Source: Bog-473 sp963738135
GTDB taxonomy: Bacteria; Actinomycetota; Acidimicrobiia; Acidimicrobiales; RAAP-2
Reading direction: 5' to 3'
Length of the DNA: 64,000 nt
Assembly (NCBI GenBank): GCA_963738135.1
Contig: CAVTVK010000005.1
Location: 496,001 to 560,000, forward strand
The translations under genes were made by a program, and so were the position numbers. Below, one piece after another: positions 52,104 through 62,277 of the stretch. The notes beneath the pieces were generated by a model. That model was given only the letters and a program-made list of their open reading frames with translations. It had not been told where the DNA came from and ran no database searches. Every line of letters starts with the position of its first letter. Position 1 is the first letter of the stretch.

Positions 52104-53424
52104 ATGAAGGTCGCCGTTTTCGGTCTCGGCTATGTCGGCACAGTCAGTGCTGCTTGTCTTGCGGCCAATGGGCACGAAGTCTGGGGTGTCGATCCAGATG
52201 AACTGAAGGTCGCCGCCATTTCAGCGGGGACGAGCCCCATCGTCGAGCCAGGCCTGGGATCCCTGGTTGCCCAGTCGGTGTCGGCGGGCAAGCTGCACGC
52301 CAGCACCCGGCCTGCAGATGCCCTTGAACATGCCGACATGTCGCTCTTGTGCGTCGGCACTCCATCCGCATCGAGCGGCGAAACCAACCTCGGCTACATC
52401 TATCGGGTCGTCGAGGACCTCGCGCAGTCGCTCACGGAGTCAGCGTCAATCGCGAGGCATTTCATACCGTCGTGATCCGCAGCACTGTTCCGCCAGGGAC
52501 TGTCGAGGACGTCAACGCCATTTTGCAGGCTGCTTTCCAGGATTCGGGACCAGATTGTGGCGTTGCCATGTGCCCCGAATTTCTCCGGGAAGGTTCGGGG
52601 ATAGCAGACTTCTTTGCGCCGCCCTACACCGTGATCGGTGCCACGGATCTTCGGGCAATCGACGCGGTCTCGCGACTGTTTTCATTTCTCGGATCTCCGT
52701 TGCGGGTGGTACACCCTCGCACCGCCGAAGCCCTGAAGTACGCCTGCAATGCCTTCCACGCGACGAAGATCTCCTTTGCCAACGACATGGGGAGGATCTT
52801 CAGTCGGCTCGGTGTCGACAGCCGTGAAGTCATGGAGCTGTTCTGCGAAGACACATCTCTCAACATCTCACCCAAGTACCTGCGACCGGCCTTTGCCTTT
52901 GGTGGATCGTGCCTCCCGAAGGATCTTCGATCGCTGCTCCATCTGGCACGTGCCGAGAGCGTCGACATACCCCTGTTGTCGGGCGTTCTGGCGAGCAACC
53001 GACTCTCCATCGACGAAGCCATCGATCGTGTCGTCAGCGGGCGAGGGCAAGACGGATTGCCCTGCTCGGACTGAGCTTCAAGCCGGGCAGCGACGATCTC
53101 CGCGAGAGCCCGTACGTCGACCTTGCCGAGACGCTGCTGGGCAAGGGCTACGAGGTCCGCATTCACGATCCCGTACTGAACCCCTCATCGCTTGTCGGCT
53201 CCAATCGGCAGTACGTGGAGTCCAGGCTTCCCCACCTCAAGCGCATCCTCACTGACTAGTCCAGAGGAGGCCATTGCCGGTGCCGACACGCGGTCGTGTC
53301 GCATTCGACGAAAGAGGTCGCCGACGCGTTGATGGCATCACCGCCTCCGCGGATCATCGACCTCGATGGTCGTCTCGGACCAGAGCTCGAGGCTCTGGAC
53401 GGTTATGAAGGGTTCGCCTGGTGA
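52104..53424 (+). pseudogene. GDP-mannose 6-dehydrogenase-like gene with four frameshifts
   Basis: Segments in successive frames together form one UDP-glucose/GDP-mannose dehydrogenase. Frame 1 (ATG 52104 to about 52450): 'MKVAVFGLGYVGTVSAACLA' with 'IVEPGLGSLVAQS'. Frame 2 (to about 53045): 'VIRSTVPPGTVEDVNAILQA', 'CPEFLREGSGIADFFAPPY', 'EALKYACNAFHATKISFAND' and the catalytic Cys loop 'FAFGGSCLPKDLRSLLHLAR'. Frame 3 (to about 53250): 'RRIALLGLSFKPGSDDLRES'. Then 'SPEEAIAGAD' and finally 'VVSHSTKEVADALMASPPPR' to the TGA at 53424. All catalytic segments are kept, so decay is recent or the assembly is faulty here. The intact enzyme would make GDP-mannuronate for the polysaccharide. Confidence 0.8.
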
Positions 53425-53519
53425 CCGGGCATCGCCAGGAAGGTCAGTGCAGCCAGCACGCGACTCGGTGACCGACAGCGACCCGATGAGGGTCAGTTGA
53501 TGCGCGAAAGCGCGGAAGA

Positions 53520-54728
53520 GTGCTCATACTGGTCCAGAATCTGTCGGTCCCGTTCGATCGTCGCGTCTGGCTCGAGTGCCAGGCGCTCGTCGGTGCCGGT
53601 ATGCAGGTCGCTGTCGTGTGTCCGAAGGGACCTGGGGATCCGACCTATTCCAGGCTCAATGGAGTCGACTTGTACAAGTACCGACCGTATGCGCCGGGCG
53701 GATCCAGCGCATCCTTCGTGATCGAGTACGCCTATTCGTTCTTGGCCACTTTGCTCCTCAGTTTGAGGGCAAGTGGGCGCGGCCGATTCACCGTCGTCCA
53801 AAGCTGCAACCCCCCAGACCTCTTCTGGCCCATCGGAATCCTCTTCCGGGTGCTCCACCGATCCGCCTTCGTCTTCGATCATCACGACCTCTGCCCGGAG
53901 TTGTACCAATCCCGATTCCCGGCCGGCAACAAACTTGTCTACGGCGCACTTCGTCTCATGGAACGCCGCACCATGCGGACAGCGGACCACGTGATCGCTA
54001 CCAACGACTCCTACCGCCAGATCGCGGTGGAGCGCGACGGCGTCGACCAGACGAGCGTCACAGTCGTCCGGACCGGGCCGGATCTCACTCGACTCAGCCG
54101 AACCTCGGCAGAGCCGAACCTCCGGCGCGCCAGGCCGCACCTCGCCGCGTACCTGGGAGTCATGGGACCACAGGATGGAGTCGACCTCGTCTTGGAGGTC
54201 GCCGATCATGTCGTGCATCGGCTCGGCCGTCGCGACATCAGCTTCACTCTCATCGGATCCGGCGATTGCTTCGACGACCTGGTTGCGCAGAGCCAGCGTC
54301 TCGGGCTCACTGACTATGTCACTTTCACCGGGCGCATCTCCGATGCGGAAGTGTCAGCGATCCTTTCTACAGCCGATGTCGGGATATCTCCTGATCCCAA
54401 GAATCCGCTGAACGACGTGTCCACCATGAACAAGACCATGGAATACATGGCCTTTGCCTTGCCGGTCGTTGCGTTTGATCTCCACGAGACCCGCATCTCA
54501 GCCGGTGATGCAGCCGTCTACGCAACGCCGAACGAAGTGGATGAATTCGCACACCTCCTCGTCGACCTGGTCGACGACGAGTCTCGACGGTTCTCAATGG
54601 GTCTGGCCGGACGTGCTCGGATCGAGCATGCGCTGGCTTGGAAGCACCAGGCTCCTCGCTATGTCGAGGTCTATGAGAAGCTTCTGGAGGCTTCCCACCG
54701 GCGTGCATCAGTGACTGCGGGGTCCTGA
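53520..54728 (+). CDS. family 4 glycosyltransferase
   Basis: A 402-residue GT-B enzyme. 'LILVQNLSVPFDRRVWLECQ' opens it, 'FVFDHHDLCPELYQSRF' follows near residue 118, and the C-terminal nucleotide-sugar domain has 'SDAEVSAILSTADVGISPDP' and 'MNKTMEYMAFALPVVAFDLH'. GTG start. It is followed by asnB after 3 bp, so this cluster is coupled. Likely transfers a hexose in the repeating unit. Confidence 0.87.
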   Translation: MLILVQNLSVPFDRRVWLECQALVGAGMQVAVVCPKGPGDPTYSRLNGVDLYKYRPYAPGGSSASFVIEYAYSFLATLLLSLRASGRGRFTVVQSCNPPDLFWPIGILFRVLHRSAFVFDHHDLCPELYQSRFPAGNKLVYGALRLMERRTMRTADHVIATNDSYRQIAVERDGVDQTSVTVVRTGPDLTRLSRTSAEPNLRRARPHLAAYLGVMGPQDGVDLVLEVADHVVHRLGRRDISFTLIGSGDCFDDLVAQSQRLGLTDYVTFTGRISDAEVSAILSTADVGISPDPKNPLNDVSTMNKTMEYMAFALPVVAFDLHETRISAGDAAVYATPNEVDEFAHLLVDLVDDESRRFSMGLAGRARIEHALAWKHQAPRYVEVYEKLLEASHRRASVTAGS

Positions 54729-54731
54729 CCC

Positions 54732-56633
54732 GTGTGTGGCATTGCCGGCGCGTATCAGCAGGTTGACGGACGCCTGGCCGCGGAGAGGATGGGCAGCTGT
54801 CTCGATCACCGAGGCCCTGACGAAGCGGGTTCGTTCTCGTACGCGGACGAGCGGATCGACGTCCACTTCGCCCACCGTCGCCTTTCGATCATCGATCTCC
54901 AGCATGGTCAGCAGCCGTTGGTAAAAAGCCCCTTGGTCCTCTGTTACAACGGCGAGCTTTACAACTTCCGGGAGATCAGGGCCGAATTGGTCTCGGGCGG
55001 TGCCACGTTCTCGACGACCTCGGATACCGAGGTCGTTCTCGAGGCGTGGCGGCGTTGGGGGCCACAGTGCCTGCGACGCTTCCGAGGCATGTTTGCCTTC
55101 GCAGTGCTCGATCAGGAGTCGGGTTCTCTGTTCCTCGCCCGCGATCAGTTCGGGATCAAGCCTCTGCACTTCATTCGTCGTAAGGACGGAGTTGTGTTCG
55201 CTTCCGAGCTCAAGGCGTTGGTGGCTGCATTCGGGACCGAGTTGGACATGCTTCCCCGGGCGCTCGTGGCGTCCATGCTCTACTACTGGGTCCCTGATCA
55301 GATGTGTTCGGTGAAGGGTGTCGAGAAACTTCAGCCCGGGACGTGGGCTGAATTCCGCCCAGATGGCACCCATCGCGTCGAACGGTACTGGGACATCGTC
55401 GAAGAGGCATCAGCGGCTCAGGGGACCCACTACGACCTCAAAGAGGTGGTAGAGGACTCGGTGAGGGCTCACCTCGTCGCAGACGTCCCTGTGTCGAGCT
55501 TCCTCTCCGGTGGCCTCGATTCGAGCATCGTGACTGTGTTGGCGAAGCAGGCGAACCCTCAGATTGACGCATACACGATTACGTTCCGTGCCGAAGACAA
55601 TCGGCTCGAAGCCATGCCGGATGACGCAATGTACGCCCGAAAGGTGGCACAGCTCCACGGGATAGACCTGCATGAGATTGAGTTGCAGCCAGATGTCGTC
55701 GACCTGCTGCCACGAATGGTCGATATCCTCGACGAGCCCATCGGTGATCCTGCGGCCATCAATACGCTTCTCATGTCGCAGGCAGCCCGCGACGCCGGCG
55801 TCAAGGTCCTTCTGTCGGGTATGGGCGCGGATGAGCTGTTCGGGGGCTACCGCAAGCACGTCGCGTGCATGTTGGCCGGGCGCTACCGGGAGCTTCCCGG
55901 GTTCGTGCATCGCTCGACCAACGGCGTCGTCGATCGCCTACCCTTAACGGCTGCAGGCCGCGGCATCCGTTATTCCCGGTGGGCCAAACGATTCGTGACA
56001 TTCGCAGAGCTGCCGGAAGAAGCGGCATTTCGCCGGAGTTACAGCCTCTACGATCCAGCTGAGCTGGCGAGCTTCCTGAGTCCCGAGTTGCAGCCGGATG
56101 TCGACGATGTCGTGGAGCAACACCTGCAAGTCTACGAGGACAATCGGTTGTCGGACGGCGTCAACCGCATGTGTCTGGCCGATACCCGTCTGTTCCTCCC
56201 CGGCCTCAACCTTGCCTACACGGACCGGGCGAGCATGGCTGCATCAACCGAGGTGCGCGTTCCATTCGTGGATCCCATGGTCTTCCGGGCCGCATTCTCC
56301 CTGTCGGGCAAGGACAAGGTCTCTGGGAAAACCGGAAAAGTCGCACTGAAGCGTGCCGCCGAGGCATGGCTCCCGAAGGAGATCGTCCACCGACCGAAGG
56401 CCTCCTTTTCGGCTCCGCTCCGGGCGTGGGTGTCTCAGGATCTCCGGCAACTCATCGACGACTCGTTGCTCGGCGGCGAGCTCATCAGTACGGGTTTCCT
56501 CCACCGGCCAGCCGTCACCGCACTTGTGGAAGAGCATCGGGCGGGACGCGAGGATCGATCTAAACAGATATGGCAGCTGCTCACTCTCGAGACGTGGTAT
56601 CGCCAGACCCGTCAAGCGGGCGTAGGGCTATGA
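54732..56633 (+). CDS. asnB: asparagine synthase (glutamine-hydrolysing) family protein
   Basis: A 633-residue AsnB-type protein. The N-terminal glutaminase begins with GTG-Cys ('MCGIAGAYQQVDG'), so Cys2 is the nucleophile; 'DHRGPDEAG' and 'YNGELYNFREIRAEL' follow. The synthetase domain has the PP-loop 'FLSGGLDSSIVTVLAKQ' near residue 257. AsnB paralogues in polysaccharide loci often amidate a sugar uronate or modify a polymer precursor rather than make asparagine. Starts 3 bp after the glycosyltransferase and precedes the oxidoreductase. Confidence 0.9.
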   Translation: MCGIAGAYQQVDGRLAAERMGSCLDHRGPDEAGSFSYADERIDVHFAHRRLSIIDLQHGQQPLVKSPLVLCYNGELYNFREIRAELVSGGATFSTTSDTEVVLEAWRRWGPQCLRRFRGMFAFAVLDQESGSLFLARDQFGIKPLHFIRRKDGVVFASELKALVAAFGTELDMLPRALVASMLYYWVPDQMCSVKGVEKLQPGTWAEFRPDGTHRVERYWDIVEEASAAQGTHYDLKEVVEDSVRAHLVADVPVSSFLSGGLDSSIVTVLAKQANPQIDAYTITFRAEDNRLEAMPDDAMYARKVAQLHGIDLHEIELQPDVVDLLPRMVDILDEPIGDPAAINTLLMSQAARDAGVKVLLSGMGADELFGGYRKHVACMLAGRYRELPGFVHRSTNGVVDRLPLTAAGRGIRYSRWAKRFVTFAELPEEAAFRRSYSLYDPAELASFLSPELQPDVDDVVEQHLQVYEDNRLSDGVNRMCLADTRLFLPGLNLAYTDRASMAASTEVRVPFVDPMVFRAAFSLSGKDKVSGKTGKVALKRAAEAWLPKEIVHRPKASFSAPLRAWVSQDLRQLIDDSLLGGELISTGFLHRPAVTALVEEHRAGREDRSKQIWQLLTLETWYRQTRQAGVGL

Positions 56634-56664
56634 CGCAAATGCCTGGAAGGGAATCAGACGACCA

Positions 56665-58854
56665 GTGAAGCAAGTCGCGCAGAACTACCGCTCGGGGGCG
56701 CTCGATGTGATCGACGCGCCCGCGCCCTCGTGCGCTCCCGGAGGGGTGCTCGTACGCTCGCTCTACTCGCTGATCTCGACGGGGACCGAATTGATGAAGG
56801 TGGGGGAGTCCAAGCTTTCGCTGGTCGGCAAAGCGCGAGCCCGGCCCGACCAGGTGAAGAAGGTCCTCGAGAACGTCCAGCAACAGGGCGCGCTCACCAC
56901 CTACAAAAAGGCCATGAACCGCCTGGATTCGTATTCGCCGTTGGGCTACTCGCTCGCGGGCGTCGTACAGGAGGTTGGACAGGGGGCTGAGGAGTTTGCA
57001 GTCGGCCAGCTGGTGGCTTGCGCGGGGAACGAGTTCGCCCTCCACGCAGAACTCAACTGGGTACCGACGAATCTCTGCGTGGCGGTGCCCGACGGCGTTT
57101 CGCCGCAGCTGGCCGCTTTCGCGACCGTCGGCTCGATCGCATTGCAGGGTGTTCGCCAGGGCAATGTCCAGATCGGGGACACCGCGTGCGTGATCGGCCT
57201 GGGCTTGGTCGGACAGTTGGTCGTTCAGCTGCTCGTGGCCTCTGGCGTCCAAGTGGTCGGCCTCGACCCCGACCACGACCGATGCCGGTTGGCGGAGAAG
57301 GCCGGCGCCCTGTTGTGCACGGCGCCGGACGACGACGGTGCAACAGCGGTGGAGCAAGCATTGGCAAAGGCCTCGGGTGGAATCGGTGCCGACCGGGTCT
57401 TTCTCGTCGCGGGTGGCCCGTCGAACCAGCCGGTGGAGCTGGCAGCTCGTTTGGCACGCGACCGGGCGACAATTGTCGACATTGGCAAATGCAAGCTTGA
57501 TCTGCCCTGGAACGACTACTACGAGAAGGAACTCGAACTTCGGTTTTCCCGCTCCTACGGGCCGGGCCGTTATGACCCCAAGTACGAACTCGACGGAGTC
57601 GATTACCCCGCAGGGTACGTGCGCTGGACCGAGCGACGAAATCTGCATTGCTTCGTCAACGCAGTGGCGAGAAAGGAGATCGATCCCGAGCCGCTCATTG
57701 CCGGGATCTTTCCTCTTGACGACGCGCCAGACGTCTACCAGCAGCTCAGCTCCGGCGTCTTGCAGGGCGTCGGCTTCCTGTTCGAGTACGACGCGCCGGA
57801 AGAGACCTCTCCCCAGCCTCCGGTGGGAGTTGGAACGACCAGGGCGGCATCGTCACAGTCAGTGCGCAGTCGCCGTGACGGACTTCGCGAAGACACCATG
57901 CAGATCGGCTTTGTCGGCGCTGGGAATTATGCGTCGTCGATGCTCCTTCCTCACCTCGTGAAACAGCCGGGGATAGAACTGGCCCGCGTTGCCACCCGCC
58001 GTTCGCTGTCAGCGGTCAACGCGCAGCGAAAGTTCCAGTTCCGTGATGCCGGCACCGATCCGGAATCCGTCTTCGAAGACCCGCGCATCGATGCAGTGTT
58101 CATCGTCACACGACACAGCGCGCATGCCGACCTGACGTGCCGGGCACTCGAGGCTGGAAAAGCCGTGTTCGTCGAAAAGCCGCTGGCTCTGACATCCGAC
58201 GAGCTCGAACGTATCCTCGGCACGGTGGACGAGACCGGTAACGACAGGATCATGGTCGGCTTCAACCGTCGGTTTTCCCCACTGCTCGTGGAGATGAAAG
58301 CGCGCTTCGGTCAGTCAGCCGAGCCGACGAACGCCCGCTACCTCGTCAATGCGGGACGCCTGGCGTCGGACAGTTGGTATCGGGACAACGAAACCGAAGG
58401 CTCTCGTTTCGTGGGAGAGGGCGGTCACTTCGTGGACACGTTGAGTTGGTGGATCGGGAGCGATCCTGTCGAGGTCATGACGATGGCGGCCGGCGATCCC
58501 GACGAAGTGCAAATGAGCCTTCGCTACAGGGACGGATCGCTCGGGACCATCACATATCTGACCTCTATGCACCGGCGCTTTCCCAAGGAAACATTCGAGG
58601 TGTCGAGTGGTGGACGGACGGCACGGCTCGACAATTTCAAGCGAAGCACGGTCTGGACGGGCCCACGCGCTCGGGTCCGCCGTCCTCTCGGATCGGCGGA
58701 CAAGGGTCAGCCGGCCGAGATCAAGGCCTTCCTAGAGGCCGTGCGTGCCGGCGCACCGATGCCTATCTCCCTGGACTCGCTGGCAGCCACCACTCGGGCC
58801 ACGCTTGCTGCCGCAGGATCACCTGTCGCGAGCAGCGGGCCACACCCGCTATGA
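56665..58854 (+). CDS. bi-domain Zn-alcohol dehydrogenase / Gfo-Idh-MocA oxidoreductase
   Basis: A 729-residue fusion of two oxidoreductases. Residues 1-375 are an MDR-type dehydrogenase: 'YSLISTGTELMKVGESKLSL', 'GYSLAGVVQEVGQGAEEFAV', and 'ACVIGLGLVGQLVVQLLVAS'. After a short linker, 412-729 is a Gfo/Idh/MocA domain: 'MQIGFVGAGNYASSMLLPHL', 'KAVFVEKPLALTSDELERIL' and 'EGGHFVDTLSWWIGSDPVEV'. This architecture is recurrent in exopolysaccharide loci with heparinase and GT4 genes, where its sugar substrate is not settled. GTG start. It lies in the same forward run as asnB. Confidence 0.86.
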   Translation: MKQVAQNYRSGALDVIDAPAPSCAPGGVLVRSLYSLISTGTELMKVGESKLSLVGKARARPDQVKKVLENVQQQGALTTYKKAMNRLDSYSPLGYSLAGVVQEVGQGAEEFAVGQLVACAGNEFALHAELNWVPTNLCVAVPDGVSPQLAAFATVGSIALQGVRQGNVQIGDTACVIGLGLVGQLVVQLLVASGVQVVGLDPDHDRCRLAEKAGALLCTAPDDDGATAVEQALAKASGGIGADRVFLVAGGPSNQPVELAARLARDRATIVDIGKCKLDLPWNDYYEKELELRFSRSYGPGRYDPKYELDGVDYPAGYVRWTERRNLHCFVNAVARKEIDPEPLIAGIFPLDDAPDVYQQLSSGVLQGVGFLFEYDAPEETSPQPPVGVGTTRAASSQSVRSRRDGLREDTMQIGFVGAGNYASSMLLPHLVKQPGIELARVATRRSLSAVNAQRKFQFRDAGTDPESVFEDPRIDAVFIVTRHSAHADLTCRALEAGKAVFVEKPLALTSDELERILGTVDETGNDRIMVGFNRRFSPLLVEMKARFGQSAEPTNARYLVNAGRLASDSWYRDNETEGSRFVGEGGHFVDTLSWWIGSDPVEVMTMAAGDPDEVQMSLRYRDGSLGTITYLTSMHRRFPKETFEVSSGGRTARLDNFKRSTVWTGPRARVRRPLGSADKGQPAEIKAFLEAVRAGAPMPISLDSLAATTRATLAAAGSPVASSGPHPL

Positions 58855-58897
58855 CACCTCGGTGTCAGCCCTTGAAGGGCGTCGACATCGATCGATC

Positions 58898-60928
58898 ATG
58901 AATTCAGTCGAGATCGAATGGCGGCTCCGGCGACTGTCGAAGATGTCCGCCTCCGAGGTGAAATGGCGAATTTCCGACCACGTGCGGCGCAAGCGGTGGG
59001 CGTCCCAGCAGGTGATGCCCGAATTCACCACCCAGTCGCGGCCCGTCCATCGCTCCACGGGCCGGGAACCCTGGGATTCGGCACGGGTCGCCACGTTTCG
59101 GCCGTTTGCTTCCGGAGAGCTACTGCGGGATGTTCCGGAGGATGCGAGTCGAAGCGTCATTGACGCGGCGGACGAGATATTGGCGGGGCAGTGGGAGCTT
59201 CTCGGTTCCGTGCGCCGGGACATGGAGGACCCGGACTGGTTCTTCGATCCCGTGACCGGCACGCGGGCTCCTCAGTCGGACTATTGCTTCAAGGTCGATC
59301 ATCGATCCGAGGACGTCACCGGAAACGTGAAGCAGATCTGGGAGCTCTCGCGAATGCACCACCTGACGGTGCTCGCGGCAGCCTTCAGCCTTTCGGGCGA
59401 CGAGCGCTATGCGGCACGCGCCGCCTCCCACCTCCGCTCCTGGTGGGCTCAGAACCCTTTCCTCTCTGGCGTGCACTGGACCAGTGGGATCGAGGCCGGG
59501 TTACGACTGATCAGCTGGGTGTGGGTACGGCGCCTGCTCGACGGGTGGGCGGGAGCCGCCGAGCTCTTCGAGCGAAACGAGGTGGCACGTGCCCAAATCT
59601 GGTGGCACCAGCACTACCTCGCGTCCTTTCGCAGTCGAGGTTCGTCCGCCAACAACCACGTCATCGCCGAGGCCGCCGGGCTCCTGGTGGCCGCGCTCGC
59701 CTTTGACATGTTCGACGAGAGTCCTCGCTGGGCCGACGAGGCCGCACTCGTTCTGGAGGAGGAGCTGAAGAGCAACACCTTTCCGAGCGGCGTCAATCGA
59801 GAGATGGCCTTCGACTATCACGGGTTCGTCACTGAGCTGGCGGTGGTTGCGGCTGCCGAGGCGAGCTGGGCGGGCCGTCCTCTCTCAAGTGATCTGTGGA
59901 CCCAGCTGTACCTCATGTTCGATGTCGTCGCCGCAACGGTGGATGTCAAGCTCCGGGCCCCGCGCTACGGCGACGGTGACAATGGCACAGCTCTCGTCCT
60001 CGACGCGCCGGCTGCCGAGCGATGGTCGGGGCTCCTCGCCATCGGCGAGGCCCTGTTCGATGCTCCAGGGTGGTGGCCGCAGGTAGGGCCGACGGTGACG
60101 AGCACGGCTCTGGGATCCGTGGCTGGTCATCGATCAGCAGCTGGACCGGACCGTCGTCCGAGCCACTATGCCGATGCCGGCCTCACTGTCTTGCGAAGCT
60201 CCCCATCGGACGGCAAAGAGATTTGGTGCCGATGCGATGCGGGTCCACATGGTTTCTTGTCCATCGCCGCCCACGGCCACGCCGATGCTCTCGCAGTCGA
60301 GGTGCGCCTCGACGGAGTGGATGTGTTGGCTGATCCGGGCACCTACTGCTATCACGGTGAACCTCGCTGGCGGAGCTACTTTCGGTCGACCCTGGCCCAC
60401 AACACCATTGAGGTCGGCGGCCAGGACCAGTCGACTTCGGGTGGACCCTTCCTTTGGACCCGTCAGGCTCGGAGCAGGTTGATCGAATTGGACCACGCGC
60501 CGGGTGGAGACGTCGTCGGGTGGTGCGCTGAACACGATGGCTACAGGGTGCTCCAACCTCCGCTGGGACATCGCAGGACGGTACGTCTGGACAGCAAGCT
60601 CCGGCGACTCGAAATCGTCGATCAGCTCGAAACGACAGGAGAACACGGGTTCAGGTTGGCGTTCCACCTCGGCCCGGAAATTGATGCTCATTTGGTCGAA
60701 CAGAACCTCGAGCTCAGCTGGTCCGATGGATCCTCGGCACGAGGCGCCACACTCTTCTTGCCCGCTGGCCTCCGCTGGTCGCTCCGGAGAGGCGAGATCG
60801 ACTCCGTTCTCGGGTGGTATTCCCCGCGCTTCGGAGCGAAGCAGCCGGCCTGGACCATTGTCGGAGAGGGAACATGCACCGGGTCCGGTCTGGACACCCA
60901 TACGACCGAGCTCCAGTTCCATGTGTGA
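58898..60928 (+). CDS. heparinase II/III-like alginate-lyase family protein
   Basis: A 676-residue protein. The N-terminal half (about 1-390) is an alpha/alpha toroid-like region with 'WRLRRLSKMSASEVKWRISD', 'WELSRMHHLTVLAAAFSLSG' and 'SSANNHVIAEAAGLLVAALA'. The C-terminal part is the Hepar_II_III beta domain: 'FLSIAAHGHADALAVEVRLD', 'LADPGTYCYHGEPRWRSYFR' and 'STLAHNTIEVGGQDQS'. No signal peptide is seen, as in the polysaccharide-locus members. It may trim or regulate the polymer inside the cell envelope. It is 43 bp after the bi-domain gene. Confidence 0.85.
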   Translation: MNSVEIEWRLRRLSKMSASEVKWRISDHVRRKRWASQQVMPEFTTQSRPVHRSTGREPWDSARVATFRPFASGELLRDVPEDASRSVIDAADEILAGQWELLGSVRRDMEDPDWFFDPVTGTRAPQSDYCFKVDHRSEDVTGNVKQIWELSRMHHLTVLAAAFSLSGDERYAARAASHLRSWWAQNPFLSGVHWTSGIEAGLRLISWVWVRRLLDGWAGAAELFERNEVARAQIWWHQHYLASFRSRGSSANNHVIAEAAGLLVAALAFDMFDESPRWADEAALVLEEELKSNTFPSGVNREMAFDYHGFVTELAVVAAAEASWAGRPLSSDLWTQLYLMFDVVAATVDVKLRAPRYGDGDNGTALVLDAPAAERWSGLLAIGEALFDAPGWWPQVGPTVTSTALGSVAGHRSAAGPDRRPSHYADAGLTVLRSSPSDGKEIWCRCDAGPHGFLSIAAHGHADALAVEVRLDGVDVLADPGTYCYHGEPRWRSYFRSTLAHNTIEVGGQDQSTSGGPFLWTRQARSRLIELDHAPGGDVVGWCAEHDGYRVLQPPLGHRRTVRLDSKLRRLEIVDQLETTGEHGFRLAFHLGPEIDAHLVEQNLELSWSDGSSARGATLFLPAGLRWSLRRGEIDSVLGWYSPRFGAKQPAWTIVGEGTCTGSGLDTHTTELQFHV

Positions 60929-61138
60929 GCTGAGGGGACCTTTCCCCAGGTGGAGCCGGAGCCGAAGGTCGTGCTCTCGTGCTGCCCGCAAGTATCTGTA
61001 CCACCGTGGCCTGCTCTCACTGAGGGTGACGCACCGAGTGAGGACGCCCTGATGGTTATGCGCGCGGGTGCCACGCGCCCCTTGGACTCGGACCACCCCT
61101 CGACTTCTGGAGGATCGGAAGCACGGACGCACCTGCGC

Positions 61139-62272
61139 ATGGCTCTGAATCTGCTGACGGACGACCCGACTCAGCCGTCCGGAGCGCACTGGTGCTGGAC
61201 GCGAATCGTGCCGGAAATGGCCAACCGGCTGCTCCCCGGTGAGGAACTCAACTTGATGTTGAGCCCATCCGCGCGGCACTACTTCCCGGACGACGGGGAT
61301 GCCGTTCGTTGCCTCACGTTCCCCTGGTCGAACGAGCATCGGCTCTTGCGAACTGCCAGTGAACATCTGGTGACACCATTTCGGCTTCCCCTGCGTCATA
61401 TCGACCTGCTGAGTACCGCCATTGCTCCCGTCGTGAAGTCCACCCGTTCACTGGTCATCCACATGAAGACGATGCATGCATTCACCGTTCCGGAGACCGT
61501 GGGCATCGGTCCTCGTATGTACCGCCGTCTGAACTACCAACGCTCGGTCCGCATCGCTGACGCGGTCATCGTCAACTCCAACAGCCTGCGGGCCGAAATC
61601 GACGAGTATCTGGAGGTCGACCCAGCGAAGGTCAGCTTGATCTACGAGGCCGTCGACCACGAGATCTTCAAGCCGGGTGACGGCGACGCGGCGCGCGCTC
61701 ATGTGGCGCCGTTCGGGATCTCACGGCCATTCGTGCTGTTCGTTTCGTCCCTGTGGCGGTACAAGAATGCCGATGGGCTCCTGCATGCGTGGAAGCTGAT
61801 TCGTCACGAGCTGGCCGGCCGCCAACTCGTCATCCTCGGAGCCGAGCGTGACCAAAAGTACTCGGCGGAGCTCCACCAGCTCGTCGCCGATCTCGGCATC
61901 GCCGACGATGTCGTCTTTGTCGGCGGCGTGCCGAACGAGGAGACTGTCCACTTCTACCGAGCGGCGGAACTCCTGGCGTACCCCTCGTTCAATGAGACCT
62001 TCGGGCTTCCGATCCTGGAGGCGATGGCCTGCGCCTGTCCGGTCGTCACATCCAATGTGAGCTCCATGCCCGAGATTGCCGGTGGGGCCGCCATTCTCAC
62101 CGACCCACACGATCCGAGCGCAATCGGCCGGTCGATCCTCGAAGCCGTCGGTTCCGACGTACCCAGACTTCGAACCGAGGGGCTCCGTCGGGCCCAGCAG
62201 TTCACCTGGAGTGCGGTCGCCGAGGCGACTCTGAACGTCTACCGCCAGGCTGCCGAGCGGCGAAAGCAATAA
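61139..62272 (+). CDS. family 4 glycosyltransferase
   Basis: About 377 residues from ATG 61139 ('MALNLLTDDPTQPSGAHWCW'), a normal GT-B N-terminus; the frame is open to GTG 60950, which would add a non-conserved stretch. 'VIHMKTMHAFTVPETVGI', 'DAVIVNSNSLRAEIDEYLEV', 'PFVLFVSSLWRYKNADGLLH' and 'SFNETFGLPILEAMACACPV' are the domain features. It is the last gene of the forward run and convergent, 5 bp apart, with the flippase gene. Confidence 0.87.
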   Translation: MALNLLTDDPTQPSGAHWCWTRIVPEMANRLLPGEELNLMLSPSARHYFPDDGDAVRCLTFPWSNEHRLLRTASEHLVTPFRLPLRHIDLLSTAIAPVVKSTRSLVIHMKTMHAFTVPETVGIGPRMYRRLNYQRSVRIADAVIVNSNSLRAEIDEYLEVDPAKVSLIYEAVDHEIFKPGDGDAARAHVAPFGISRPFVLFVSSLWRYKNADGLLHAWKLIRHELAGRQLVILGAERDQKYSAELHQLVADLGIADDVVFVGGVPNEETVHFYRAAELLAYPSFNETFGLPILEAMACACPVVTSNVSSMPEIAGGAAILTDPHDPSAIGRSILEAVGSDVPRLRTEGLRRAQQFTWSAVAEATLNVYRQAAERRKQ

Positions 62273-62277
62273 CCACG

